Positions 31,930 through 43,439 of a stretch of 64,000 nt of DNA are shown here, one piece after another (positions within the stretch are counted from its first letter, which is position 1; every line of letters begins with the position of its first letter). The position numbers were made by a program, and so were the translations under genes. Origin of the DNA: Colocasia esculenta (taxonomy: Eukaryota; Streptophyta; Magnoliopsida; Alismatales; Araceae). The notes beneath the pieces are model-generated. The model searched no databases and was not told where the DNA came from. It saw only the letters and a program-made list of their open reading frames with translations. The stretch is taken from positions 146,829,371 through 146,893,370 of the forward strand of contig CM024757.1 of NCBI GenBank assembly GCA_014218235.1. Direction: 5' to 3'.

Positions 31930-32945
31930 ATTGACGAATGACAGTTTTAAACGTTTTGCTCAAATCGGTAGTCCAATTTGGACTCCGTTAGTTTCTACAA
32001 GTCACTCTCACCTTCCCGGTCGTGTTGGAGTCATTGACAAATTAATGGGACATATATTTCTTTATTTTGACCCTCTTAAACTCGATTAACTTGGTTCTTT
32101 TAGGAAATGTAAATTTGAGCATCGAGCTCAAATTGGAGTCCAATTTGAACTCCATCAGTTTCTACGTGTTACTTCACCCCCCACCCCATGTCGTGTTGGA
32201 ACAATCGATAGATTGATTGGATCTTTCTTTTCAATTTCGGACTGTCAAACCCAAGTTCATAGATTTGAAACTAAAGTAGTTAAGAAAATGCAAAATTGTT
32301 TGTCCAAGCCATATCGGGAGTCCAATTTGGACTCCGTCAGTTTCTACAAGTCATTCTCACCTTCCAGTCGTGTTAGAGTCATTGACAAATTAATCGGACC
32401 CTTTTTTATTTTTGACCCCCTTAACCCGATTAAGTTAGTTCTTTTTAAGAAATGTAATTTGAGCATCAAGCTCAAATTTGGAATCCAATTTGAACTCCGT
32501 CAGTTTCTACGGGTTACTTTCACCTCTCATGTCGTGTTGGAACAATCGATAGATTGATTGGACCTCTCTTTTCAATTTCGGACCCTCAAACCCAAGTTCA
32601 TAGATTTAAAACTAAACTAGTTAAGAAAATGCAAAATTATTTGCCCAAGCCATACCAGGAGTCCAATTTGGACTCTGTAGTTTTTACAAGTCACTCTCAC
32701 CTTCCCGGTCGTGTTGGAGTCATTGACAAATTAATCGGATCTATTTTTTTATTTTGACCCTCTTAAATCCGATTAAGTTAGTTGTTTTTAAGAAATGTAA
32801 ATTTGAGCATTGAGCTCAAATTTGGAGTTCAATTTGAACTCTGTCAGTTTTTACAGGTTACTTTCACCCCCCATGTCATGTTGGAACAATCGATGGATTG
32901 ATGGACCTTTCTTTTCAATTTGGACCCTCAAACCCAAGTTCATAG
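31930..32945. repeat. About 345-bp tandem repeat, three copies, in CACTA
   Basis: Units start near GGAGTCCAATTTGGACTCC at about 31968, 32320 and 32660. Each contains CTACAAGTCAYTCTCACCTTCC, GTGTTGGAGTCATTGACAAA, AATTTGAGCATC and TGTCGTGTTGGAACAATCGA in the same order. The last copy is incomplete. AGTCCAATTTGGACT is itself a palindrome. No coding content is credible. Confidence 0.85.
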
Positions 32946-33018
32946 AGTAAGAAAATGATATTTTTCCCTCCTCAATCTAAATTCTTATATTTTGTAAGAT
33001 GATATTTAGAGTTAACAA

Positions 33019-34704
33019 TCAATCAAATAAAATACTTACCAGAGGCTGATGTGCAGGAGGTGCTCTATTACCAGGAATTCCCAATTCTGTGAGCATCTGG
33101 GAGACGATCTGAGAGACGATGGTTGAGATATTCTGAGAGACGGTCTCGTTGACGATAGCCCTAAACATATCCGGAGTCATGGTCGGGGCGGCACTGGAAG
33201 AACCACCTGGGGCTGCTGGTGTGGTAAATGGAGAGGTCGCATGTGAGACCGAACTCAAGCATGATGATATCACCCTGGTCGTGCCCAAGCTATGTCCAAA
33301 ACCATAGACATGGCCTTTCTTGGGTGCCCCAGATGCTGCAACCCAAATGTCAGGATCCAACTCTGGACGCTGACCATCATCCCCGTACCTCTCATCCATT
33401 CCTCTAATATATGACTCCTACAAAAAAACAAAAAAACAAAACAAAATTATTCTACAGTTTAATCTTAAATGAAAACTATTAGTGTATACACTTACCGCTA
33501 CCTCCCGAGCTTTCTCACTAATGTAATCATTTGTCCTTTCTTCTTATGAGTTTCATCAAAAAGTTCTTGAAATTGAGGTGGCCGCTTAAACTGTACTTCC
33601 TGTTATTCAAATAAATCACAGTTTATTATAGATTAAAAAAATTCACAAATGTAGAAGTGTACTTACCAATCTCGCTTTATGCGTTGCAAAGGAGACAGAG
33701 CCACTCGTGTGTACATTTGCTTCAGGATGCGCTGCTCTGTTTTGATTTGCTTTGCTTGAATTTTCATTCCATTTCTCCGCTCCCCAAATGTTGCACAGCT
33801 CCGTCCAATACTCATTTCTCATCCACACAGGCCCATGCTCCTTCCATTGGTTCTTATCTGTACTTGCACATGCTCTTTCTGCATTTTTTCGGACATTGTA
33901 CATAAGATGTTTGAAATTTGCTCTTGCAGTAGTTGTCCATGCAGATCTAACATGTAACTCATCTGAATGCTCTGTGAATCGATGATTCCTCTGCATATTA
34001 ACAAAAAATAAATTATATGTTACATAACAATAAGTGTGTTAAAATAAGAATTGAAAATGACTTAATATGATAAAATAAGATAAATACCAAGAACATAGAG
34101 AACAATAAATCCTAAACATCCATCGGAAATCAGAAAGCGATGGATGGGGCCTGGAAAATGTGCTTGAATTGTCTTTGTAATAAATTGTGATGCTTGGGCT
34201 GACTCTATTTTATTCCTGAAATTGAAAATATTAATACCACAATGACGAATAGATAACAAAAATAATGCATTACATACCCTTCATTTATCCACACTGCCCG
34301 CATCGTCTCATTATAACTGCCCTCCCCCTCGTGATGACTCGTCTCGTCATCAGCACGTACTATACGAATAAATAGTATAAATAAAACACAAAGAATTATT
34401 TTAACAAATACTACAATGCATTATACATGAAAGTATGCATACCTACTACTGGTGGTAGCAGTGCAGAGGTCGGTGGTACCAGTACAGAGGTCGTAGGTCC
34501 TGTGAAAATAAGAATAAGTTACCACGATGACATAAAGAATTATATTAAATAAATACCGCAATGCATACAAATCAAAGTATACATACCTACTGCCGGTGGT
34601 AGCAGTGCAGAGGTCAGTGGTAGAGGTGTAGAAATGGAAGTAAATCTCCTCCCACTACCCTCTCCCCTCCCACCTGAAGAAGTCCCACGCCGTCCTCGAA
34701 CCAT
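33019..34704 (-). pseudogene. CACTA TNPA-like (second) gene, several exons
   Basis: A likely start is the ATG at 34704 (MVRGRRGTSSGGRGEGSGRR). Short Ser/Thr/Pro exons follow near 34650-34585 and 34500-34440, which look like duplicates of one another (LLPPAVG/LLPPVVG). Then comes 33996-33643 with HVRSAWTTTARANFKHLMYN and GPVWMRNEYWTELCNIWG, and 33399-33019 with DPDIWVAASGAPKKGHVYGF, GSSSAAPTMTPDMFRAIVN and a hydrophobic helical tail. The blocks match the plant 'transposase Ptta/En/Spm' (TNPA-side) family. Exon limits are approximate because intervening AT-rich parts look like introns. Coding seems fairly intact compared with the other elements. Confidence 0.7.
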
Positions 34705-34799
34705 ATCTTCAAATGGTAATAAAATACATGCATATTCATCAAATAGTGAAAAAAAAAAAGTTACAGAGTATTAAAATTTAGGTAAATTGTATACCATTA

Positions 34800-37700
34800 A
34801 TCAAACATTCTCCATTTCATCTTCAGATGTTGGAGATATATCAAATTCAGCATTCACATCTTCATTATTAGATTCATTTGATCACTAATATATTCCTCCT
34901 CATCGGAGTCCCCCAACTGTATTTCAGGTTGTTCTGGATCGACTTCTTCCACTTCATTCTCTTTAGATAAAGACAGTGCCTCCACATATTCATCACTAGA
35001 AGCAGGCAACTCTACATCATCACCCAAGTCTGATTGAAAGAATTCGGCATTCACATCCAACTCTACTGTTTCAGTCAAATCCAACTCATAATCCGGGAAA
35101 AGCCTTGTCTTAACCTTGCAAACTACCCATCAATCATTTCTTTCTTTATTTCTAGACGATGGATACTTTGTATAATAGACCTTCTGGGCTTGTGCGGCCA
35201 AAATGAATGGATCATAAGTATTCAATTAGACTTATGTCTGATATCGACAATCCCATATGTTGTGTCATTTCGAACAGAATTAGGATCAAACCAATGACAC
35301 TTGAACAGAAATATATGGTTGTCATCTCCGAGATATTGCAATTCTAAGATCTCCTCAATAATACCATAATAATCACATTCGTTTTCATTATATGTACTTC
35401 TTTTCACACATACCCCGCTGTTCATTGTTGACTTAATCTGCCCATATTGTCTGTGTGAAATCTATACCCATTCACAATAAATGCTGGATATGTACGTGCA
35501 ACTTTCGATGGGTCATAACTGATCTCTCGAATTCTTTGATCAGTAATAAAACCATTTTCAACCTACATATGGAGAGCACACTAGTCAGAATTTGTCATTG
35601 GCCTAACAAGGAGAAAGAGTAGTAATAATACTTACACGAATTTCAGCCAAGAAGCCAATGATTTTTCTCATCTTTTCAACCTCCATGTCAGTGAGGTATG
35701 GACATCTTTGGATAATTCTGAGTCAAATTGTTTGTATACGAACATTGGAGCATTATAGATAGAATGAAAAATAATAAGTTATAGACACAACGTAATGTGA
35801 GCAGAGAACTTACGCAACATAAGATGCAACCTCCATACAATTTAAAAGGATGTAAATTTCTGCACAGTGCAATTCTCTATCATTTAGCATCCGACTCGAA
35901 GAACGTCCATACGCACGTCCAAGATACTTAAATATAGACAGCCAATCAGAGTGAATGGAGTCTCCCCCATCATCATTACGTGGTGGCCGAGTACGACGAT
36001 TGTATCTCAGGTTCAAAGTACATTGAACAGAAATTTGATATTTCTTCCATAATGTACACCTCCGCAATGGAACCCTCTACTTTTACCTTGTTGCGAACTT
36101 TCATTTTCAATTCATGCATGCACCTACCAGAATGTTCATAGGATAATGAAAAAACACATCAAAAGAAATTGAATTATGAGGAGAAAATATATATAAATTA
36201 CCTCTCAAATGGATACATCCATCTAAATTGTATTGGCCCTCCTACTTTAGCCTCATATGGTAAGTGTATAAGCAGGTGCTCCATTGAATCAAAGAATGAG
36301 GGTGGAAATATCTTTTCCAATCTACAAACTGTCATGATCACATTCTGTTCAATAGTTTCCACATCTTCATACCTGAGCTCTGATGCACATAAAATTTTGA
36401 AAAACTGACTTAACTCAGTCACTGTTCCACATATCGGCTTCGGCAGCATATCACGAAATACAATAGGTAACAACCTCTACATGAACACATGACAGTCATG
36501 ACTTTTCATTCATATATTTTCCTCTCATTTGTATTCACGCAACGAGCAATGTTGGACACATAACCATCTGGAAATCTCAAATGTTTTAGCCAAAAGCATA
36601 CTTCTTTAATCTGTGCAGCTCTAAGGGCGTAAATTGCTTTCGGTTTAACTGTTGTACCATTTCTATCAATAAGTTCCAGTTCTGAACATTTACAATGTAT
36701 TTTCAAGTCTAAACAAGAATTCACATTGTCCTTTGTTTTGCCTTTTATGTCCATAATAGTGTTGAACACATTATCAAAGACATTCTTCTCAACATGCATG
36801 ACGTCGAGGTTATGTCGTATAAGAGAGTTGACCAATAAGGCAATTCCCAGAAGATACTTTTTTTGACCCAGTTGTGATCCTTCCCAAATCCAGAGAGCTG
36901 TCTTGTGCTGCTCGACAATTGTGCTATATCTGGTAATTCTGTACCCTTGCTGCTAAATGTGGACCAGACAACCGTTCAAAATCAGCTTCTTCCAATTCAA
37001 TTTATTCTTTAAGAATGCATCTTTTTGCCTTCTAAACGGATGGTCCCTTGGTAGAAATCATCGATGACAATCAAACCAGCATGACTTGCCACCATGCTTA
37101 AGTACAAATGATTTGGAATTGTCCATACAGTAAGGACATGCTAGTTTTCCATGGTGTGCTCCAGCCAGATAACATTCCATATGCAGGAAAGTCGCTTATT
37201 GTCCACATCAATGCAGCCTTCATAGTGAAATTTTGCCTTCTGGATGCATCATAGGTAGTAAACCCCATCAGTCCATAACAATTTCAACTCATCAATCAAC
37301 GACCTGAGATATATGTCTAGTTTTTTCCAGTATTTTTTGGACCAGGGATCCATAATGATAGAAATAAATGCTCTCGTTTTATGCACATATTTGGCAGAAG
37401 ATTGTATGGTCACGAAAACTGGCCAGCAAGAGTAGGAAGTCACTGAACCTCCAAATGGATTGAATTCATCAGTACATAAACCCAGCCTTACATTACGCGA
37501 CTCTTTTGAGAAAGTAGGGTGAGCACGGTTACTGAAAGATTTATCAGCTACTCAAAGATGATGATGAGCCATTGTGGAATGGATGTCAAAATCACTCTCG
37601 ACTGTCTGCGTGTCACAATTATTGAACTTGAAATCTGAATTTCACATCAGTGAGATTTGTTTTGATCGTTTGTTACTGATTATCAAAAGTATGTTGCCAC

Positions 37701-38441
37701 AAGATGAGAAGTTACCTAACAATTTTTATCGTGCAAAGAAGATGGTCACTGACTTAGGGCTTGGATATGAGAAAATAGATGCATGTCCTAATCATTGCAT
37801 GCATAGATATAACGAGGATAAAAGTAGGTATCATGTTCCATATGTGGTCATTATAGATTCAAGCCTAAGAAAGGGGACAATTCAAAGCAAAAGATATACC
37901 ATATATGTCATTGCGCTATTTTCCTATTGCACCGAGATTGCAGAGAATGTATATGTCACCAAAGATAGCTCAACATATGAGATGGCATGCGGAAAGAGTA
38001 CACCGACAACATAATGTAATCAGTCTCCTGCAGATGCCGAAACTTGGAGTCACTTGTTTGGTGGTTCTTATCGTGTACATGCTCCTCATGAACATTGAAT
38101 CCTGGACCAGCAGCATCTATGACCATATCAACATATGAACTTCCACATCCAACATTGGCAGGCTCGGCAAGCTCGTAGGACCACAATGTTTCACCATGAC
38201 ATATCCAGTTTGCATAATCTTTAACAAACCCTTTCTGTATAAATGACGTTGTACATCCCATGTTGTCAGCCACTTCAATTCTTACAGACTACACAAGGAC
38301 ATCGGATACGACCCTCACATCTACAGCTTCAATAGGATTTCTCAAAGCAAACTGAATGAATCTCTCAGCTCCATTTTTAAATTCCGTAGACACCACTTGA
38401 TCAACTACTCTACGGTACGTCCATGAACGATCTTTAGACAT
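34800..38441 (-). pseudogene. CACTA TNP2-type transposase, with internal inversion
   Basis: On the minus strand the gene starts at about 38441 with MSKDRSWTYRR (the transposase-associated N-terminal domain), reaching KFRHLQETD near 38020. The next part of the protein is on the opposite strand (see 37548-38050). It resumes at about 37545 with ESRNVRLGLCTDEFNPFG, SYSCWPVFVTI, the ACPYCMDNSK block, and HNLDVMHVEKNVFDNVFNTI (36835-36506). Then come the DUF4218-like part (LPIVFRDMLPKPICGTVTEL..., 36473-36198), LLNCMEVASYV (35810), the DUF4216-like part with FKCHWFDPNS (35425-35222) and an acidic tail. The product would cut and join element ends. The inversion, frameshifts and introns leave no continuous ORF. 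Confidence 0.85.
37548..38050 (+). pseudogene. Inverted exon segment of the CACTA TNP2 gene
   Basis: On the plus strand this reads DDEPLWNGCQNHSRLS, then CVSQLLNLKSEFHISEICFD, MLPQDEKLPNNFYRAKKMV, LGLGYEKIDACPNHCM, then after a frame change SLRYFPIAPRLQRMYMSPK, AQHMRWHAERVHRQH and SPADAETW. In TNP2 proteins these blocks lie exactly between the two minus-strand parts ending at about 38020 and starting at about 37545. The segment of about 500 bp is therefore inverted in place. It is old transposase sequence, not a separate gene. Confidence 0.85.
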
Positions 38442-38499
38442 TTTCCCTGTGCGAATGAATGTAAACACACAAAACTTTAACATGTTTAACAAAATAAGA

Positions 38500-40240
38500 A
38501 GTTCAACCCTTTCACATCGTCCATCTCTGTCATTTTAAATAGGAGGGAAATATCTTTAGATTTTCACTTTTTAACCCATCTATGAAGGTTTGATCGCACG
38601 ATTAATTACTATATGTTTGTGTTATTTGCTAAAAATTTCGGCTGCATCTCCCCACACCTCTCTGATATACCACAAAATATTTATTGATTAAGAAATTTCT
38701 TAAGCACTTACTAATAAGTGGTTAAGAAAATAATCAAAATCAATAAAGGTATATCAGAGAGGAGTGAGAAGACGCAACCAAAATTTTAACAAACAACACA
38801 AACACATATAGTAATTAACCACCTAAGTACGATCAAACATTCACAGACTGTCCAAACGGGACAATTCAAGACTTTGAGTTAGATATCACGTTATCATTTA
38901 AAATGAGAACGTGCACATCAATCCCAAAGTCTTGAATGGGTAGGTTGATTGACACGGCTTAACACGCTCTCCTAAGATGCGTGCAATGTTAGGTTGCACC
39001 CACGCATCTCAGCTCACATACAACACCCAACTAATTAAATATTGACAAGATAATAACACATTCTAAAAACATAGCAGTAACATGTGAAATTGGCAATATG
39101 CACACAATGAAAACATGAATTTTATTTAACATCCAACACATCATAAACATGCTAATAAAAATGTTTGAACATAATAAAAACAATTACAAAATAGATTTTA
39201 TCATAAATGTGAACAATCTTTTAATTGATATTAGAGATATAATGTTACTGCAAAATGCATATAAAACTTCTAGACATTAAAGTATTATTGACAGGAAGCC
39301 ACTTAAACTGCTTTAATATGTCAATATGTACATTAAACTAAGACCATAACAGGTCAAAATTATGCCTCTTTCATTATTGTCGTTTCTCATTATGAAACAT
39401 CACACATACACACACACTATATGTCGAATGCCAGGAAGTTCGCGAAAGATCAGCTGGACATTCTATCCAGCTGATTAAATCATTACATACTACTGGGTTA
39501 ATCATGCATGGTGCATCTTTAATTGGATCCTCTATTTTCTTATAATTACTCTGCATGTGGACATAGCAGTAAAAAGAAGAAAATGAGGAAGAAATCGGTA
39601 CTACCCATTTGTACCCACTGCAAAATGTTTCCTTGGTTTTTAACATTTTAGATCCCTCTCACCGCACTAATTGAGGAGGAGCCCATTAATCTGTACAAAA
39701 AATCTAGTACATACAACCCCTATTATGCTAGAGGAAGCTCACCCACCACCTTCCAAGAAGCTTTTAGTACATTCACTAGACTACACTAATCTAACTTATA
39801 ACAAGTCTGCCAACATCTAAGAAATTCTCAGCACAACTCCTCAATCAAAAGACTTTGGACTTCTATAAATTCTGAAACAGTTGTCTTGATGGAAGGGACT
39901 CGATGGAGTCAATAATTTTCATGTCCAAATGTAAGTTAAAATCTTAGCTCCTCAACAAGTGTTTTAACGAAATTCCCACTTTACTTGCTTAAACCTGAGT
40001 AGTATTATTGTTTTAACTGCCCTCCTGGATGAAACGCATTGCTTGGCATATGTCTGTGGTCCAGAAACAAATACATCAACCATCAATTGTCCTACAAGCA
40101 TGTTGAGTCACAGGTGCTAAGAGTATTAAATGGCAACGATCGATATAAAGATTCTCTTTGTCCAAGAACTACATATCATATAATTTTTGTATCTTGGTCA
40201 TGAAGCCATCTTTGATCTCCCTAAACTTGCCTAACAAAGA
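38500..40240. other. CACTA interior, non-coding
   Basis: AT-rich sequence upstream of the TNP2 start codon as read on the minus strand. It has no domain-bearing ORF and no obvious repeat. It probably carries the transposase promoter and leader introns, which is inference from position. Confidence 0.5.
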
Positions 40241-40259
40241 ATGAGAAAATGTGTTAATT

Positions 40260-40870
40260 GTAGTCACGGACGCACTGCAGGGAGAGATAGAGAGTCAGGA
40301 GAGAGAGAGAGATAGACGGACAGAGGGAGGGCCGGAGGGGGAGAAGGGGAAGCTAGGTGGGGGGAGAGGGCAGGGGGGAGGAGGAAGGAGGTTTGTGGGG
40401 GGGGCAGGGAGGGAGGAGGAAGGGGGGCAGGGGGGTGCAGGGAGGGAGGAGGAAGGGGGCAGGGGCGGGGCAGGAACGACCTTGGGAGGGGAGGGGGGTG
40501 GTGGACTTACCGGCGATGGAGAGGTGGGAGTGGCCGAAGACTGGGCTCCACACGGCGGTGGCAATGACGTCGTCCACAGTGGCTGCAGGCGGCGGGGATC
40601 AAGCAATGACGAGCAGGCGACGGCGAGCAAGTGACGGCGAGCAGGCGACGGTGAGCGGGCGACGGCGATGTGGGCGATGGCGAGCGGGCGCGGCGTCGAC
40701 GGCGAGCAGGTAGGGACAGCGACGATGGCAACAGACGGCGGTGACGTCGATGCCGGCGAGCAGCAGGCGGCGAGAGGGGAAAGACGAGAGGAGGGAAAAC
40801 TTTGGTCGGGGAAAAACTTTGGTCGCGGCGAAGGGGGGGAGGGGAAAAAAGTTAGGTGGGGAAAAAAGTA
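40260..40870. repeat. GC-rich purine-strand tract in CACTA
   Basis: The first part (40270-40500) is almost only A and G on the plus strand (GGGAGGAGGAAGG-like words), and the second (40560-40770) is a GCGACGGCGAGCAGG microrepeat. Open frames here on both strands encode only Pro/Ser- or Gly/Glu-rich low-complexity peptides. Composition is sharply different from the AT-rich surroundings. Its place near the end upstream of the transposase suggests a promoter/first-exon region. Confidence 0.75.
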
Positions 40871-41019
40871 GGGCATCAGAGACCGCTTTGAGACCGACAT
40901 AAAGTCGGTCGCAAAATGGGTCTCAAGTGTGCGACCGATAATATGGGTCGCTATTCAGTGGAAAATAGCGACAGATTAAGCGACCGATTATATCGGTTGC
41001 AAATTCAGTCGCTATTCGC
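40870..41019. repeat. CACTA right subterminal repeats
   Basis: GAGACCGACATAAAGTCGGTCGC, GCGACCGATAATATGGGTCGC and GCGACCGATTATATCGG-type words, in both orientations, next to the right TIR. They correspond to the left subterminal repeats. Confidence 0.85.
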
Positions 41020-41035
41020 GCTTTCTCTTGTAGTG
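41020..41035. repeat. CACTA right terminal inverted repeat
   Basis: GCTTTCTCTTGTAGTG, followed by the TSD TTA. Its inverse differs from the left TIR by one base. Confidence 0.95.
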
Positions 41036-41494
41036 TTAATCGAAATATTTTCTTACGCATTACCTGCCAAAATGGTAAAAGGTATACCATGCTTGTTGTA
41101 GATGTAAAACCTCCTGAGCTCATATAGCTCACCCCTTCTTTTAACTTTTTTAGGTACTGAAATAAGCAGATCTGAATCAAGAATTAGATGGGGAAGATGT
41201 GTGAAGAGAGACCTGAGTCCTTGTAGGCTATTTTGACGATAAATATGTTTAGTGTCTTTATCTTGAGAATGTTATAGGCTATGGTGTCTATGGTGTAGGA
41301 CACAAGGATGTAATCCCTACTTTGAGAATTTGTTGATATGTTTTGTATTAATTTGTAATGATGATTGTGTAAGAACTTGTTCTAGATCATTTATCTAACT
41401 ATTAATGTTGTGGCATATCCAACTTTTTACAACCTTTTTGTGACCATGCAATTTAGCTGCATTATTCACTCGATATATGTTTTGGGGTGTCACA

Positions 41495-42161
41495 TCAGCA
41501 ACTTTGTTTTCTTCTTCATCAGTAGATCTGAGGTTTCTGTCTTAACTTCCTTTAAGATCAGTTCAACAAGAGCTTTGTAGGTCAAGGCCGGCCTCATCAA
41601 TATTAATTCTTCATTTTTCATAAATTATTTGTCACTTTTAGTGTTAAAAGATGGCAAATAATGTAACAATCTAGATTTTTAAATCCCAAATAAATGGGTA
41701 TAAATTAGTGGGACAAGATTGAGTAGGGTCTCAATCAGGATAATTAAAGTAAAGAAGCCAATAAAGGGAGTCTTCCGATGCGTGGGAAATTCGTAAGAGG
41801 AAATCACTAGTACCCCCTACTGGTTACAGCTCACCAGCCCTTCGACTGGTCAAAATATGACGTGTCAGCCGAAGTGAAACTTCATATATGACGAAGTAAG
41901 ACTTCGTATATGTCGAAATATGACATTGTCAGCCGAAGTGAAACTTCGTATATGTCGAAATATGACATAATTGTCAGCCGAAGTGGAACTTCGTATAAAA
42001 CATAACAAATGCAGTCAGTCGAAGCAACACTTCGTATATGATAAAGTGGATGACGAAGTGGAACTTCATATAAAATAGAACAAAACATAGTCAGTCGAAG
42101 CAATCAATATATGTTCCTTTAGTAATCGATGTTCATGTGAACAATATGTTGGCCCAATTAC
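41495..42161. other. LTR-like debris with a GAAGT hairpin repeat
   Basis: No gene is recognised. At about 41661 the text TGTAACAATCTAGATTTTT looks like a plus-strand gypsy LTR start, but no matching end or TSD was found. From 41868 to about 42085 there are four to five units with CCGAAGTGAAACTTCGTATA and GTCGAAATATGACA words; GAAGTGAAACTTC can fold into a short hairpin. From 42100 to 42160 the sequence resembles the ATCGATGTT array of the next LTR. Confidence 0.5.
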
Positions 42162-43439
42162 TGTTGGCAGCAAGACTAACCTAGAGGGGGGTGAATAGGT
42201 AATCTGAAAAACTAAAACAAAAATCACCACTTGAAAATGTTTGGTTAGTAAAATAAGCATGTGCAATGGAAATTAAAGGTGCGAAAGGAAGCACACAAGG
42301 AACACAGAGATTTATCCTTGTTCAGCCCTTCCAAATGGAAGTCCTACGTCCAGTCCCCAAGCAAACTCTTGGGATTTCACTAACCACCAAGTAACCTTGG
42401 TCTTCCCTTAAACAAGAGGCATACAACACCCAGCACCCCAGCTAGTCTTCTTCTCTTTCTGGGTAAGAAGGCAACCCACTGTTTCACCTCAGCCAGGTGC
42501 TTCTTTTATGAGCTCAAAAGCAACTCACTGGTACACACCCCAGTAGGTCTTCCCTTCTAATCAAGGGGAATAGTGGTACAGACCCCAGATGGTCACCACC
42601 AAGCGCAAGCTGGTCTTCCTTTTAATCAAGGGGAATGCTTGCATAGCAAGCCTTCTCTTCCAACTGAAGAGGAACACTTCTGAACATAGAAGCAAGCACC
42701 TAAAGTCCCTAGATCAAGCTCAAGATACACAATGAAATGCTTGATCTGAGACTGAGCGTAAGAAAGAAAAGGTTTACAGTAACAGACTCTTCTTAGGCTA
42801 AACCCCTAGCTCTCTCTCTCTCTCAAATACACAAAGACACATTGAGAGAGAATGAGGAAGAAGGAAGATGACTTGAATGCTTCAGCTTGAATGGGCTCGA
42901 GCTCTCTTCCTTTATTGCTTGAGTGTGTATAGCATTGGATGCTCACTGGATGTACACTCCTTGAATGATCTTCAGGTTCTCTCACATTTCTTTTCTTTTA
43001 CTTCTCCCTTTTATGGAGCAGCTTGAATAGATCCATTGATAGATGGCCGTTGGAGTTTCTAACTCTCTTCTTTTTCTTCTCGCCTTCCTTCGAGTCTAAC
43101 GGCTTCCTTCCTGTGCTTACTGGCTACTTGGAAGTTGGAATGGAGGAAGATGTTCGAATTGGTGCGCACTTCCAAGGATGCCAATAGCAGGTCCAAGATG
43201 TTGACTAAGAGTAGAAGTGAACCTGCAGACATTAAATGCAAGGCAGATGATTAGACTCGTAAAGTCTTTTGTCTGGTGGCTCATACCTCTTTTTACCTTT
43301 GTATGTATTTCCTACAGATAGCTAGAAATAGAATGTAGGTGCTTTTTTTGTTGCAGAAAGGAAGAGATCCTATGAGACAAGCAAAAGATCTTCAGTCAGA
43401 AAATAATAAGTTAAGATATAAAGTACATTTAAGTTTTCA

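Larger units (their letters stand above)
31146..41035 (-). mobile_element. CACTA (En/Spm) DNA transposon, complete with TIRs and TSD
   Basis: The left end reads CACTACAAGAAAAAGC (31146-31161) and the right end is the inverted complement CACTACAAGAGAAAGC (41020-41035), a 16-bp TIR with one mismatch. Both sides carry the 3-bp TSD TTA (31143-31145 and 41036-41038), diagnostic for the superfamily. Subterminal regions are full of GCGACCGA/TCGGTCGC words. Inside, on the minus strand, are a TNP2-type transposase gene and a TNPA-like gene. The size is 9.9 kb. It sits in the probable Gypsy-2 LTR. Confidence 0.95.
7177..41494 (-). mobile_element. Gypsy-2: old Ty3/gypsy element, fragmented by nested insertions
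   Basis: The pieces read on the minus strand in the order 5' LTR (25910-41494, interrupted), PBS (25894-25905), gag (25888-22740, interrupted), protease (about 22560), RT (22002-21535), RNase H (21475-20935), integrase (20700-20395 and 7494-7177). Copia-1 separates the two integrase pieces. The 3' end is lost at the gap, so the chromodomain and 3' LTR are not seen. The protease active site and RT box are mutated, which fits an old copy. Confidence 0.8.
25910..41494 (-). repeat. Gypsy-2 5' LTR (probable), split by the CACTA transposon
   Basis: The right edge of the PBS region starts TGTCACGCCCCC, which on the minus strand is the common LTR end GGGGGCGTGACA. The next fitting LTR start on the minus strand is TGTGACACCCC at 41494. 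Removing the CACTA element (31146-41035 plus one TTA) leaves about 5.7 kb. That is long but not impossible for a plant gypsy LTR. The content is non-coding and rich in short repeats. Because the partner LTR is missing, the far end is a proposal only, and other debris may be mixed in between 28400 and 31145. Confidence 0.5.

Noticed and set aside
37574..38014. An independent plus-strand gene of 146 residues
   Set aside because: Its peptide blocks belong to TNP2 and fill a gap in the minus-strand transposase, so it is an inverted exon segment.
40295..40900. A 201-residue Pro/Ser-rich ORF on the minus strand and Gly/Glu-rich ORFs on the plus strand
   Set aside because: They follow from the purine-rich low-complexity DNA; no domain is present and several frames stay open on both strands.
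41495..41660. Possible exon of a host gene after the Gypsy-2 LTR
   Set aside because: A short minus-strand stretch reads without stops in one frame (KALVELILKEVKTETSDLL), but it has no domain, splice context or continuation.
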